Shown: one piece after another, positions 33,005 to 44,010 of the stretch
How positions within the stretch are numbered: position 1 is the first letter of the stretch
How the letters are laid out: the number at the start of each line of letters is the position of its first letter
Assembly: GCF_027595985.1 (NCBI RefSeq)
Contig: NC_073302.1
Location: forward strand, 13,768,311 to 13,832,310
Length of the DNA stretch: 64,000 nucleotides
Reading direction: 5' to 3'
Source of the DNA: Sorex araneus
Lineage: Eukaryota; Chordata; Mammalia; Eulipotyphla; Soricidae
The notes under the pieces: model-generated
Database searches by the model: none
Told to the model about the DNA's origin: nothing
The model's input: the letters and a program-made list of their open reading frames with translations, nothing else
Translations under genes and position numbers: made by a program

Positions 33005-33550
33005 CCTGCTCCCTTGCCAGACTGTCTTCACTGGGTCCCCTTGGAGTGGGGTGGGTTGAGTTTTCTTCCCTGCCCCAAGCAGAGCCCTGGCAGCAGAAAA
33101 CCTCCAGAACCCAGCCAGAGCAATGCTCAAGGGCCACTTTTCACACATTCGGATGAGACTCACCCATAAAGGAACCAACAGAGGAACCCAGGTATGTGGC
33201 ACCTGTAGTTGAGATCTCCAAGACTGCTCAGATTGGGACTGGGCTTTCTCCACCCAGATCCCCAGTTTTCCAGTAGTTTGGCAGTCACACCCACAAACTG
33301 CCCCTGGTGCCGTGTAATCTCATCAATGGCCAAGATCCAGAGAGTATAAAACAAAGCTCCCACAAGAAAGCCATGCAGAATCTCGCACGGCAGAGCCTGG
33401 CAAGCTACCCATGACGTATTTGATATGCCAGAAAAAGCAACAATAAGGGACCTCATTCTCCTGGCCCTGAATGTGACAGGGACGAATGGAGATGTTACTG
33501 GTGCTTGCTCAGCAAATCGATGAGCAATGGGATGACAGTGATACAGTGAT
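33005..33550 (+). mobile_element. Composite shrew retroelement, forward arm of inverted pair
   Basis: GCCAGACTGTCTTCACTGGG and AGCAGAGCCCTGGCAGCAGA at the 5' part, then CCTGTAGTTGAGATCTCCAA and a GACCTCATTCTCCTGGCCCT core. The tail is GACGAATGGAGATGTTACTG, GATGACAGTGATACAGTG. The tail is of the RTE-tailed SINE form rather than the (GAT)n form. Confidence 0.85.
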
Positions 33551-33580
33551 ATATATATATATATGTATCATATATATATA
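33551..33580. repeat. Short (TA)n spacer
   Basis: TATATATATATATATGTATC-type spacer between the inverted elements. Confidence 0.9.
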
Positions 33581-34115
33581 TCATCATCATCATCATCATC
33601 CTGTTGATCGTTGGTTTTCTCAGAGGTCTCAGTACATCTCCATTCATTCTAGCCCTGAGATTTTAGAAGCATCTCTTTACTTGTCCTTCCCAATGGTGCT
33701 GCATTGGAGGCTCTTTCAGGTTCAGGGGAGTGAGACCAATCATTGTTACTGTTTTTGGCATATGAATATGCCATGGGAAGCTTGCCAGCTCTCCCATGCG
33801 GGCTGGAAACTCTTGGTAGCTTTCAAGGTTCTCTGAGAGGGAGAACTAGGCTATAAGATGTTGGGAGCTTGGTTTTATAGTCTCTGTATGTTGGCAGTTA
33901 ATGGGATTACACAGCGCCGGGGCAGTTTCTGGGTGTGACCGCCTAGCTACTGGATTATAGGGGATCTTGGTGGAATAGGCCCAGTCCCCATTCGAGCAGG
34001 CTTGGAAATCTCAGCCCCAGGACCCGCACACCTGGGTTCTTCTGCTGGTTCCTTCATGCGTGAGGCTCATCTGAACGTGTGGAGAGGGGCTTTGAGCACC
34101 GCACAGTACGGATGT
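33581..34115 (-). mobile_element. Composite shrew retroelement, reverse arm of inverted pair
   Basis: Starts with the reverse (ATC)n tail, CTGTTGATCGTTGGTTTTCT, CTAGCCCTGAGATTTTAGAA, TTGCATTGGAGGCTCTTTCA-like core and GCATATGAATATGCCATGGG. It ends CATGCGTGAGGCTCATCTGA, CGTGTGGAGAGGGGCTTTGA, the reverse of the 5' block. Its 3' end faces that of the 33005-33550 element. Confidence 0.85.
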
Positions 34116-34434
34116 GCCCAAGGCTCCTACCTTCTACCTCTGTTGCCTTCTGTCCATCTCTTTTTAACACCCCCAAGCTCCTTGGTTTCTTTATTTCCCT
34201 GCCCTTCTCATTTTTATAATATAGTCAAGGGTAATCTCGGTATCCTTCTTTTGATGCATGCATTCCTTCCTCCTGTTATTCTATATGCCACAGATAAGTG
34301 AGAATATTATTTATTCTCTCTTTCTTAACTTGAAAGACCCCTAATGAAAACTGGATTCATTTGTCCCAAATGATGAATGATAGGAGGCATCATCTTGTTG
34401 GATAGATCTGGAGTTTCATGGCTTGACAAGGGTC

Positions 34435-34497
34435 TTTTCTTCCTCCTCCTCCTCCTCCTCCTCCTCCTCCTCCTCCTCCTCCTCCTCCTCTTCCTTC
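34435..34497. repeat. (TCC)n microsatellite
   Basis: About 18 TCC units. The two frames give leucine or serine runs. Confidence 0.97.
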
Positions 34498-34832
34498 TAC
34501 AAAGATCACAATTCAGACTTACATCGGAGGGTGCTCATGACAACCATTTCACGGAGGAATACTGGATACATTGAAACACCCAATATGAGGGGATCTTTAA
34601 GAAAACCATACGTAAATAACAGAGTAGTATGAATTTATGAGAGTGCATTGCTTCAAAAATAATCTGACAATGACTTAAGAAATGAACTAGTAAAACAAAC
34701 CAAAAGAGTTTATTGCAGAATATGAATTAAATTTGGGGAAAATAATTTCATATGTGTAAATATTAGAATATTTTTAGAGGTAGGACAATGCAAACATGTC
34801 CAAATGTCAATTTAAGATTTTTTTGGGCAACC

Positions 34833-35208
34833 ATAGGTGGGGCAGATACCCCTTTCAGACATTCCATGCAGTGAATAGCCAAAAAGTAGAGAGGCGGAGA
34901 CCACAAAGGGTGCCACGAATCCTCTGTCCAACAACTGGAAGTGCCAATCAAGATTCACCAAGAAACTCCAACTCCCAACAAGTCATCCTGGAAGGCCCAG
35001 GACCCCTCCCTCCTCCAGACCATGTAATAAAGGCCCATGGGGCCCTGAGCTAATCTCTGCTTAGTCCACCCTGCTTTACAGTGTACTTTTTTTCACTTTC
35101 AAATAAGCTCTTGCTCTCTCTACCTTCTCCCTTTGTGTGTCTCATTCGATTCTTTGAGATTTTTAGAACCTGTGCAGAGCCCCTGCTCCCTTCCAGGCCC
35201 CACCGACA
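34833..35208 (+). mobile_element. Probable solo LTR of a class I endogenous retrovirus
   Basis: LTR-like order: a U3-like region; a TAATAAAGGC box near 35026; then GGGGCCCTGAGCTAATCTCT; AATAAG near 35103 followed by CTCTTGCTCTC; and GTGTGTCTCATTCGATTCTT toward a C-rich end. This matches gammaretrovirus-like LTRs. A possible 6-bp flank GCAACC is at 34827-34832 and 35209-35214. No gag, pol or env sequence adjoins, so it would be a solo LTR. The left edge is uncertain because it does not begin with TG. Confidence 0.65.
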
Positions 35209-35389
35209 GCAACCTGCTTCGCCGTTACTAGTGATTATTTTTGATTGGAGTGGTTAAGATGATTTTTAGTTTTTTTTTCTTTTACTTCTGTTTGATTTTG
35301 GGCAAAGAACATGCATTTTTGCTACAAACATAAGAATTTAGAATATTTACATTGGAAAGGTGTGAAAACGGTACGAGCATACTACACCA

Positions 35390-35860
35390 TACTGGCATAA
35401 CATAAATGGACATAATTATTTGGGGGGAGAGAGGAAACCACAATAATAGATAAGTGTTTTAATGAGGTTTATGCCCTTTTATTCTAAACACCAAATTTTG
35501 GGACCTTCTCTTTTATTCTGGGGATATAATTTATCAGACGCCAAGAGCTATGTGCAATGAAGGCACTCATTATAGCATTATCTATAATAACAAACACTGT
35601 ATAAAAGCTAAATGTCCAACAACCGGTGAACAGTTTTGTAAATTATGGTGCACCAACATGAAGGGGTATTATGGTGCCATTAAAATGATAATTATGAAGA
35701 CTGTAGCAACACGGCATACATTTATGAGAGAAAGCAAGAGCGAAATGCAGAATATCAAGTCTGCAACAATAAAACGTGTGTCAATGCCCAGAGCCCAGAT
35801 AGATGCTCAAAACATGAAAAGGAAAATAATTATGGTGGGGTGAATGGGATTCAGGGAGAT
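35390..35860 (+). mobile_element. Ancient L1 3' fragment
   Basis: AGCTAAATGTCCAACAACCG, GTAAATTATGGTGCACCAAC and TGGTGCCATTAAAATGATAA follow the well-known ancient L1 3' order (aaatgtccatcaatag ... aaattatggtacat ... gcagccattaaaa). Confidence 0.8.
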
Positions 35861-36885
35861 TATTATTAGTTTTTTTCTTAAAACTTTATTTAAATGTTGT
35901 TCATATTTCATCCTCCTGCTGAAATTTGCATTTTGCTGAGCAACATTCTTTTAGATAACAGTTGACAGCAGACCGGCAGAGCTCTGGGTGGCCTCTCTAT
36001 AATGAAAATGGAGAAAAGGGCTACCGAGGCATCTGAAAGGGGCGTGGGTGGAACTCTGCAGCCCTCCCCCCCAGCCCCATGAGCCGTGGGCTGCAGCTTC
36101 GTGCCCGGGTAACAGGGGAATGAGACTTGGTTCTTAGGATTCTTTCAGTTCTGATTTTCCAAACCATTGTGTATGGAGAGTCCCCAAATAGGGGTTCATT
36201 ATGCATATTTCCTGTCAAATGGAAAGAGATTGTTTCTACCATGACATCACTCTGGGGTCCTGGGAACATGGATTCTTAGCTGGGGAATTGTTTCTACAAC
36301 GCTTAATAGGTAGCAAGGGCTGAAACAAAGATTTTGCATTTTTCGTTTTTCTGCCGCAGCTTTACTTTCACTCGAGGCCCATTCCATCCTGATTCTCATT
36401 TAACCTTCCCTCCTCTCTGGAGCATTTGGACTCCCTTGACTTGTCCAAGTTGACCTTTAACCTCATAGATTGCCTGGGGGTAGAGATGAATATTATGGTA
36501 TAGAAGATTTACCTGTGTCACAGGGTCTAGGGAATCACTGCTTCTGTATTTCTTCAGGATGTGTGTCTTTTTCTGAGAAATAGAGTTTGGGAAACAAACT
36601 CTGATTAAAAAATATACAAGGATTTTTTTATGGCTAACACCTTGTTAGTCACTGGAACTACTAATACTATTTGTATGGACTAATTAATTAAACCAACTCA
36701 GGTTCCCTCAGATTGTGTTTCCTGTGCTGTAGAGGAGAGAGCAGGGTGCTATGGACTATATTCAGGTCTGGAGTGTGGGAAGGAGATACTCAGATCAGGA
36801 GAGAGTTGAAGGAAATTTGATCAGAGACACCCAAACACTTCTCTTAAGCATTTCTCAGCATCTTCCGTTGTCCTTGGGACTCAGA
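35861..36885. other. Unassigned non-coding DNA
   Basis: 36150-36270 and 36330-36420 are repeat-free. No gene recognised. Confidence 0.4.
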
Positions 36886-36887
36886 GA

Positions 36888-37052
36888 AGAGAGAGACTGA
36901 GAGATAGTACAGGGCTTAAGAAACTTGTCTGCATGTAGCCAAACCCGGTAGCATCCTCAGCACTGCATGATTCTTGAAACACCGCTGGCAGTGACACCAG
37001 AGCACAGAGATGTGAGTGGCCCCGAACACATACCCCTCCACCAAAAATAAAA
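36888..37052 (+). mobile_element. Old SINE, A-tailed class
   Basis: GAGACTGAGAGATAGTACAG head, decayed B box, ACACCGCTGGCAGTGACACC body, AAAAATAAAAG tail. Confidence 0.7.
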
Positions 37053-37229
37053 GAGAGGGGAGAAAGTGGGTGAGATTCTTGGGGTTCCTTCCACCCGAAA
37101 GTCATGGAAAGTCATGAGAGAGATTAGCAGCAGAGGGAGTCTGCATGCATGTGGCCTTTAGCAGACCATGGCCATTGGCTGGCCCGAGATCTGGCACTGC
37201 TTATTCCATTTCAAAGCATTTCATGCCTT

Positions 37230-37406
37230 TTTTTTTTTTTTTGCTTTTTGGGTCACACCCAGCGATGCTCAGGGGTTACTCCTGGCTTTGCACTCAGGAA
37301 TTACTCCTGGCGGTGCTCGGGGGACCAATATGGGATGCTGGGAATCGAACCCGGGTCAGCCACGTGCAAGGCAAACGCCCTCCCCGCTGTGCTATCCCTT
37401 CAGCCC
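37230..37406 (-). mobile_element. Young shrew SINE, A-tailed class, antisense
   Basis: T13 run, TTTTTGGGTCACACCCAGCG, GGGAATCGAACCCGGG, CTATCCCTTCAGCCC. The flanks at about 37215-37230 and 37407-37422 both read AGCATTTCATGYCTTT. One of the least diverged copies here. Confidence 0.95.
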
Positions 37407-37408
37407 AG

Positions 37409-38394
37409 CATTTCATGTCTTTTAGAGGAGGAGGTAGGAAGGGAGCAAGGCGATGATTGTGGTCCATGTGAGGAAGTATTTTGAGGCTTCCCCTACTTCC
37501 TCTCTGGATAAAGTAGGGACAGCAGCATCTTTCGTAACACTACTGTGAGGCATGGTGAGCTAATGGGGCCAGGGGTGTGGTGGGGGGGCGGGGAGTGTGT
37601 CTCTAAACTGAACAAAGCATCTCTAAAGAACAAAGCATTCAATTGTCTCGAGGCCATGGCTAGATCTTCTGTTTTTCTGGTGCCAGTGATAGGACTCAGG
37701 ACCTCACTCATGGGAGGCTGGTGCTCTACGTTCTGCCCCTACAACCACTGTGATGCTGCTTAAGCAATGCTTCCAATGTAGGGAATCACGTGCAGGCCTC
37801 CTTTGCTTCTCTGCCACTTGTGAGAGAGACAGGAGAAGCGAAAGTGAGGGTGCGTGCTGCACTTCTGCCTCCCATGCCTTGCACGACAGGCTCAGCGGTA
37901 CACCTGCCTGCCAAGATTTGTCTGCAAGTAACTTCTCCCCTTCCCGCCACCCTCTTCATGCATCTTTCTCCTCCAATGAGACGCCGTCTGAGAGGCCTCT
38001 CTTTTACACTGGGCTATGGGAGGATGCGGTGGTGTCCTGACCAGGATGCGGGGTGGAGAGTGTGGCTGTTCATGGGCAAGGCTGCTACTTTGTTCCAGAG
38101 AATTGCCCAGACTCTCGGTAGCTGCCCAGGCCAAATAGGTTCTGCCTCCTGCGCCACAGCAACCCAAGGGTAAGATAGGATTCTGGCTGAATCCACAGGC
38201 TCAATCCTTGTTCGGCTCTTGGTCCTCCCCTCCCTTCCTCATGTCATTCAGTGTGTGCAAATCCTGTCTCAGGCATCTTGGGATGGAAGGGAAGATGCAG
38301 CTCTTTTTTCCTTCCCAGGAGAGAACCTGGCTGCAGTCACTCTTGAGCAGCTCATTTTGCTTTATCTCTGCTTCCAAATGTGCAACCAGTCAGG
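37409..38394. other. Unassigned non-coding DNA
   Basis: Several open frames overlap here on both strands, none with a recognisable domain. No repeat recognised. Confidence 0.4.
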
Positions 38395-38500
38395 TAGCAT
38401 GTGGTGTATTTATTTGGTAATTGTCCTCCCCCACAATGCAGGCTTCATGGGCACTGTCTGTTGTGTCCACTGCTCTAGCCTGGCACATTCCAGAGCCCAG
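38395..38500 (+). mobile_element. L2-like 3' fragment
   Basis: AATGCAGGCTTCATGGGCAC ... CACTGCTCTAGCCTGGCAC follows L2 3' order. Confidence 0.45.
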
Positions 38501-38950
38501 TGATTTCCCCTGGTCGGATAAATGGCTCTTAGGTGAGGAACATTTAAGGGCCGGGAATGTTCTCCAGGTTGTCAAACTTGAAGGATCCAGGAAGTGGGTC
38601 TCTGGAGCATCGCCTCTGAAGCAGAGACATTCACTGTTGGAATGAGGTCAACTCGGGTGCAAGAGGATATGATTTTCCATTGAAATGTTTAGAGCTTGAA
38701 ATGTGAAAGGAAAAGGCAAAAGACCTCTAAGACCTTTAGCATTTATTCCCCAGTGCTGGAAGATGATTCTGAGAGACGAGATATTTTGGAAAGAGATCTG
38801 AGCTTTGAGCAGATAAGTGTTCATTTCTCCTGCTCCTATTTCTCAAGTTTCCAGTCCATGCCAGGTCATAAAGAGATGATTTCTGCCTTCCAGAATCCTC
38901 TAGAGACTTGGTTTATAGAAAAAAAACTTATTTGTACCTATTTATTTATT

Positions 38951-39472
38951 AGAGCCTCTTGCCCACATGCCTGGCTGTCTTCCCCGGGGCCCCTCAGAGG
39001 GGATGGGCTCCAGCTTCCCTCCCCACCCCGAGCAGAACTCCCGGCAGCCAAAAACCACCGGAACCTAGCCACAGCCATGCTCGAGGCCCCTCTCCACATG
39101 TTCGAACAGGCCTCATGCATGAAGGTATCGGCAGAGGAACCCAGGTGTGTGTAATCCCATCAACGGCCAACATCCAGAGACTTAAAAGCAAGCTCCCAGA
39201 AGCGCGTGGATCTTGTAGCCTCTGGGAGAAACTGGCAAGCTTCTGAGAGTTTCCTGCCCACATGGGACAGCCTTGCAAGCTTCCCATGGTGTATTCATAT
39301 GCTAAAGCCAGTAACAAGCTGGATCTCATTGCCCTCACCCTGAAAGAGCCTCCACTGCGACATCGACATTGTTGGGAGGGCCAAGTCGAGAGAGACTTCT
39401 AGGATCCTAGGGAAAGGACGAATGAAGAGGTTACTGAGCCCGCTCGAGAAATCGACGATTAACGGTATTTTG
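38951..39472 (+). mobile_element. Composite shrew retroelement, best-preserved copy
   Basis: Complete order: GAGCCTCTTGCCCACATGCC, CCAGCTTCCCTCCCCACCCC, CCGGAACCTAGCCACAGCCA, CATGCATGAAGGTATCGGCA, ATCCCATCAACGGCCAACAT, CTGGGAGAAACTGGCAAGCT, GTATTCATATGCTAAAGCCA, CTGAAAGAGCCTCCACTGCG, ACGAATGAAGAGGTTACTGA, GCCCGCTCGAGAAATCGACG, GTGATCATGAT tail. No long open frame. The last 50 bp corresponds to the RTE coding end. Confidence 0.9.
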
Positions 39473-39480
39473 TGATCATG

Positions 39481-39689
39481 ATTTATTTATTTAAATTTTT
39501 TTAAAAAATTGAATCGCTGAGAAATAGCTCATTACAAAGCTGTTCACGATTGGGTTTCAGTCAGACAGTGTTCCAACACCCATCCCTCTACCAGTGTACA
39601 TTTCCCAGCACAAGTCTCCCCAGTTTCCTTCCCAGCACCCTCCAACTCTCTTCCCCCACCTCAGCCTGCCTCTATGGCAGGCATCTTTC

Positions 39690-39733
<44 letters not shown>

Positions 39734-39990
39734 GTCCCTCTCTTTCTCTCTCCTTTTTGGGCATTGTGGTTTGCAATGTAGATACTGAAAGGTTATCATA
39801 TATATCTCTACCTGCTTTCAACACTCAGTTCTTATCTAGCATGATCATTTCCAATATTGTCATACTGGTTCCTTCTCTGTCTTACCTACCTTCTGACCCC
39901 TTTATTCAGTTTTTAAAATTGAAGTGACATTGGTTGGACATCTTGTCAAGGTTTTGGGTGTATAGCCGGAGAGTTTGACATCTGTAGATG
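39481..39990 (-). mobile_element. Shrew L1 3' end, antisense
   Basis: AAAAAATTGAATCGCTGAGA, CACCCATCCCTCTACCAGTG and GGCATTGTGGTTTGCAATGT match the 2.8 kb copy in order. A (TC)n tract (39691-39725) has expanded inside it. Confidence 0.78.
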
Positions 39991-41250
39991 TTGCTTTAGC
40001 ATGCCTACTCAAAGCCTAGTTTTATACAACACCAACTCATTGATCCTCACTTATTTCCTGCCCACCCCTCTCCTCCTTGACTCTAATCTTGACTTTGTCC
40101 CTAATCAGTACCATAATCTCAAACTAGTGCCTCCCTTCTCTGCACTCCTTTCTCCCCTTTCTGAAGCCAGGAGAGTTTCTCAGGCTCTTGGCCTGCTTCC
40201 TGTCTCATGGACTGAGCCTTGGCTTCAGACAGGCTGTCTGACTTTCCGGGGCCATCAATATTTCTCTAATCATCACCTCCTTTCATTGTCACTGGGGACT
40301 GAGATGAAAGTCAACTGCTTTTCCCAGATATAATTTCGACAGTCACAGTCAATACCTTAGAATCAAACCTGGGTGGGTGTGGTCACCTGTCAGCTGAGGG
40401 GAAGCCTAGCAAGTGTCGGGTGATGTCCCATCACCCACCTCTCTTCAGGCTCCAATTTCCCGTGTTCGAATGCCCACAACCAGCACCCCACACGCACCCG
40501 CCTTTTGCTCCCAGCATGTGCAAATAAGTGCATTGATTTTCCTATTCTGCACTGTAACAGTTATTTCAGAGATAAATGCTTCCTGTTTGTGGTTATTAAA
40601 TCTGCTTCGTGTTGGACAGCTTGGGCACGGGTGGGTAGGGAGGGCCTGGGGGAGCTCGGAGGGAAGAAGTCTGGGACAGATCCATGCTCTGTTTCCAGCA
40701 AGCTACTGCATCTTAGGCTCATGGCTTTGCTCTGGGTCTCAGTTTCCCTTAAGTGGCATAAAACTGCTGGATCTTTTATTTAGTGAATTATCTTTAAGGC
40801 AGTAGGAAGTTGGGTGTGGAAAACATTATATAGAAGATGGTGGGTGAAATAGATAAGCCGACATGGCTTTGTTTGTGGGAGGAATGAAGTGGCTATCCCT
40901 CCCATGCACCCCTTCCTGCTTCCTGTGTACATGGTCATAGGAACCAGGGCTCTGAGGAGCACGTTATGAAGAGGCCCTATCTAGATGCATACAGTGAGTC
41001 TTCGTGTGGTTTTCAGAAACAGACAGGGATTGGAACAACTGAGGTGGTAATTCAAGAGAGTATTTGACGTGGGTAGATGGGTTCATCAGTCCCTGAGGAA
41101 AGGACCAATCTGAGTACTCCTCGCTGAGCACTGATTTCCCCATGCCTGAATATTGCTGCCTTTTGCCCAAACCTCCCTCTTCAGCCAAATCACCAAAAAG
41201 AGATAATGTAGTCTCTATGGTGAGGGCAGGGAGGGTAGGGGTTATGTGCA
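39991..41250. other. Unassigned non-coding DNA
   Basis: No gene or clear repeat. Open frames at 40413-40805 lack domains. Confidence 0.4.
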
Positions 41251-41254
41251 CCAG

Positions 41255-41370
41255 ACAGATCTGAATTGACATTCCAACTCACACACTCTCTACCTGTGTG
41301 ACGTTGGACATGTGTTTTCGCTTCTCTGGGCTCCAGTTTCCTCATCTACACAATAAAAAAAAGAAAGAAA
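41255..41370 (+). mobile_element. MIR SINE
   Basis: CTACCTGTGTGACGTTGGAC, GCTTCTCTGGGCTCCAGTTT and CCTCATCTACACAATAAAA follow the MIR core. Confidence 0.75.
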
Positions 41371-42384
41371 GAACGTCCAACTAGTTCTGACTTCCCAGAT
41401 GCACCATGTAGTCCTCTGATTCAATACAAGTCATGTGCATTTTAGTCTTAAGAAGAATAATAAACCAATGTCATGATTTTTATGGACACCAGATATCAAA
41501 TCCCTGTACTTAATTTTAATGCTTGGATCTGGTCTTCATAAGCCCAGCAAGAGGAGAGTCAACATATTTCACTTCCAATGAAGACTTTAACTTTCAGAGA
41601 GGAACAGCTAAAAACAGCTGTTAGAGTTGAACCCACTGTGTTGGCCTTCAAAAACTATGCTCCTGCCTCTCCACCAGCCTACTGCAAATCTGCTGTGGTT
41701 GGAGCACAGCATTCTCTTTTATTGCTCCTTATTTGAAGCAGGTTCAAATCCTTGGCTTGGAAAATAACTTCAAGGGTCATTATGTCTCCTCTTCTTCTCT
41801 CAATAAGTTGTATCTTCATGATTTGAAATTCCTCTGGGCCCATCTTTGGTCACTGACAGCTGAACCTTGTATCTGTAGGGGCCACTATAGTGGGGACAGA
41901 GAAGTCAATAAAAGACACTTCTCTGCCATCAAGGCACTCATTGCACAATGGGTAAAAAAACCCCACAAGAATTGGATAATGACCTTGCCTGGTGGAAATT
42001 GTTATGAGAGTGGGGCTCTAAGTGTGCTGAAATCTGGAAGGCTTCCTGAAAGCAGTGGAACCATCACCTTCTGCTGAAGGACGAGTCAGGGCTAGTCAAA
42101 GCCACCTGGGAAGAGGTTGGCATCAGGGACCAGGGAGAGGAGGGTAACAGTGTGCAAAGGTGAATGAGTGAGGGGTAATGGGAATTTCAGGAAACCAGTA
42201 ACTGGCTTCCCAGATGCACTGTACCAGTAGTTCATGTACCAGATGATTGGAGGGGAAGCAAAAGGGAGAGAGAGGAAAGCAGAGAGACGTTCTAACTCTG
42301 GGGTACTAGGCAGCTGGGAAACTTGCAGTCCCTGAAGATTCTTGAATGGGGTTCTGGAAAAAAATAGGGAGGTCTTGTCACTTC
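41371..42384. other. Unassigned non-coding DNA
   Basis: No feature recognised. Confidence 0.45.
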
Positions 42385-42940
42385 ACTTGTTACTTGTCAT
42401 CCCGTTGATCTTCGATTTGTTCGAGCGGGTGCCAGTAACGTCTCCATTTGTCCCTGTTGTGTGTTAGTGTAGCCCAATGGTATCTGCTCGCTCCAGGAAC
42501 ACGAAGACCCTCAAACCATTCATGCAGGGGTTTGACTAAGAAGTCTGACCATCTCGTAGGTGGGCGGCTATGTGGTCTTTTGATGTCCTATGGAATCAAG
42601 TTGGTAACAGCTTTAGTCCAGTCTGAATCACATTACGTGTCCAGCCCATCTGATTTTTGACCCCTTGTCAAATGAGACAGCATCCCTGATTCTTGATCGT
42701 CAATGGAGTTTGGAACTTTGGATTCCTTCTCACACTTGATAGAGCGATAGTTGCCGATGTCATGGATGTCTCCCTTCTTGTACAACAGAACGGTCCTGCT
42801 GGTTTTCCATTGGGACAGAACCTTGAATTCAGGCAGGCAGCGTGTGAAGAGCCAAGCCAGTGTATTGACGAATACTGGCGGCAGATTCTTCAGGTGTTCG
42901 GGTCTGACCTTTTTCAGGTGTTTGGTCTCACCTAGGGATA
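42385..42940 (-). pseudogene. Decayed RTE-type LINE (reverse transcriptase and C-terminus)
   Basis: Minus-strand translation gives parts of an RTE-clade non-LTR retrotransposon polyprotein. From about 42915 down: RPEHLKNLPP, then WKTSRTVLLYKKGDI..DIGNYR, the conserved block before the reverse transcriptase palm. Then, after a large internal deletion, KIRWAGHVM, RPPTRWSDF and RDKWRRYWHPLEQI at about 42430-42396. Frames shift at least once and stops occur (one after LIP). The catalytic palm motif ([FY]xDD) is missing, so the copy is dead. These motifs are known from RTE-type endonuclease/reverse-transcriptase elements; identification is from memory. The DNA of its C-terminus equals the 3' tail of the RTE-tailed SINEs and the composite elements here. 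It may be the best trace of their partner LINE in the window. Confidence 0.85.
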
Positions 42941-43619
42941 TCTATAAAAGTTAACTCTGAGCAGGGGCAGAGAGAGCAGAGGGAGGAGTGGGGTGCTTGA
43001 GTAGACCAGGGTACAGCAGTGGGGTTAGAAGTTCAGGGAATGCCTTTGGGTGCTATGAAGAGATGGAATCAAGAGGACATGGGAGTTATTGGCTGTGAGG
43101 TTCAGTAGAGCTTTTCTGGTCTGTGCTGTTGGGTGAATCATGACATGATCCCCAGGATGGGGATCCTGGATGGGTAGAGATGGCGGTGGGCAAGTGATGA
43201 GCTTGGAGGGCTGCACAGTGACTTTGAGGGACTAGGAGACACGCAGAGGGAATGGCTGGAAGATTCTAGTACAGTCAGTTCTCCAGTTCTGGCGAGTGAA
43301 TTAGAGGTGGAGATTTGGTTTCTTTACCTCCCTATGAGAGGGCGTGGGATCAGATGGAAGTTCACGGAAAGAGAGGAGGAGGTAGAAAAGGAAGTGTTAA
43401 CCCGGCTGCCTGAATCAAGCCCTCAGCAGGCAGGACAAAACCCTGTCCTGGAGGTGGTGCTCCCCAAAGCGTGTGCTTTTACAGGGCAACACGGAAAGAC
43501 TCCTCCATCTCCATCTCCGTTGCTTGCCTCGTGTTTCCACAATATTAGTTGAGGGCTGTTACTAAATCCATATCGCCTTCAATTTCTCCATTTTGCAGAG
43601 GGTAAAAAAAATAAAGAAA
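42941..43619. other. Unassigned non-coding DNA
   Basis: No feature recognised. Confidence 0.45.
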
Positions 43620-44010
43620 ATAACTGTTCGTTTTGGTTACTATTTCTTTCTAACTATATTCCCTTAATGAGGCATTTGCCTGCAACACGGTCTGTTATGT
43701 ATTCCGTGTTTTATAAAAGATCTCTAGGGAAAAATAACCCAGGAAACACAATTTTTCGGCACCATCTCCTTTTATTAAGAATAATGAAAAGGAAACAAAA
43801 ATCATTCTCCCAGTCAAACACACTACTATTCCCTCATATTGGGGGTTTTATGACAACTGCCAGGTGTAATGGGCGTCAGCACACTGGCTCTCCCCTCCCT
43901 GACGGGCATTCGTTTTACCACCGTTCTAATGACCCACTGGTATGTAGATTAAAGCATGGTGTGACTATAAATTTATCAGATGCATACATTTATATCTCGC
44001 CCATATCTAG
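43620..44010. other. Repeat-free block, candidate conserved element
   Basis: About 390 bp without recognisable repeats. It has AT-rich cores (CCTTTTATTAAGAATAATG, TATGTAGATTAAAGC, ATAAATTTATCAG) and scattered CpGs. The overlapping 115-codon plus frame has no domain. Confidence 0.35.

Noticed and set aside
38696..39154. 152-codon frame
   Set aside because: Its second half is translated from the composite retroelement. The first half has no domain.
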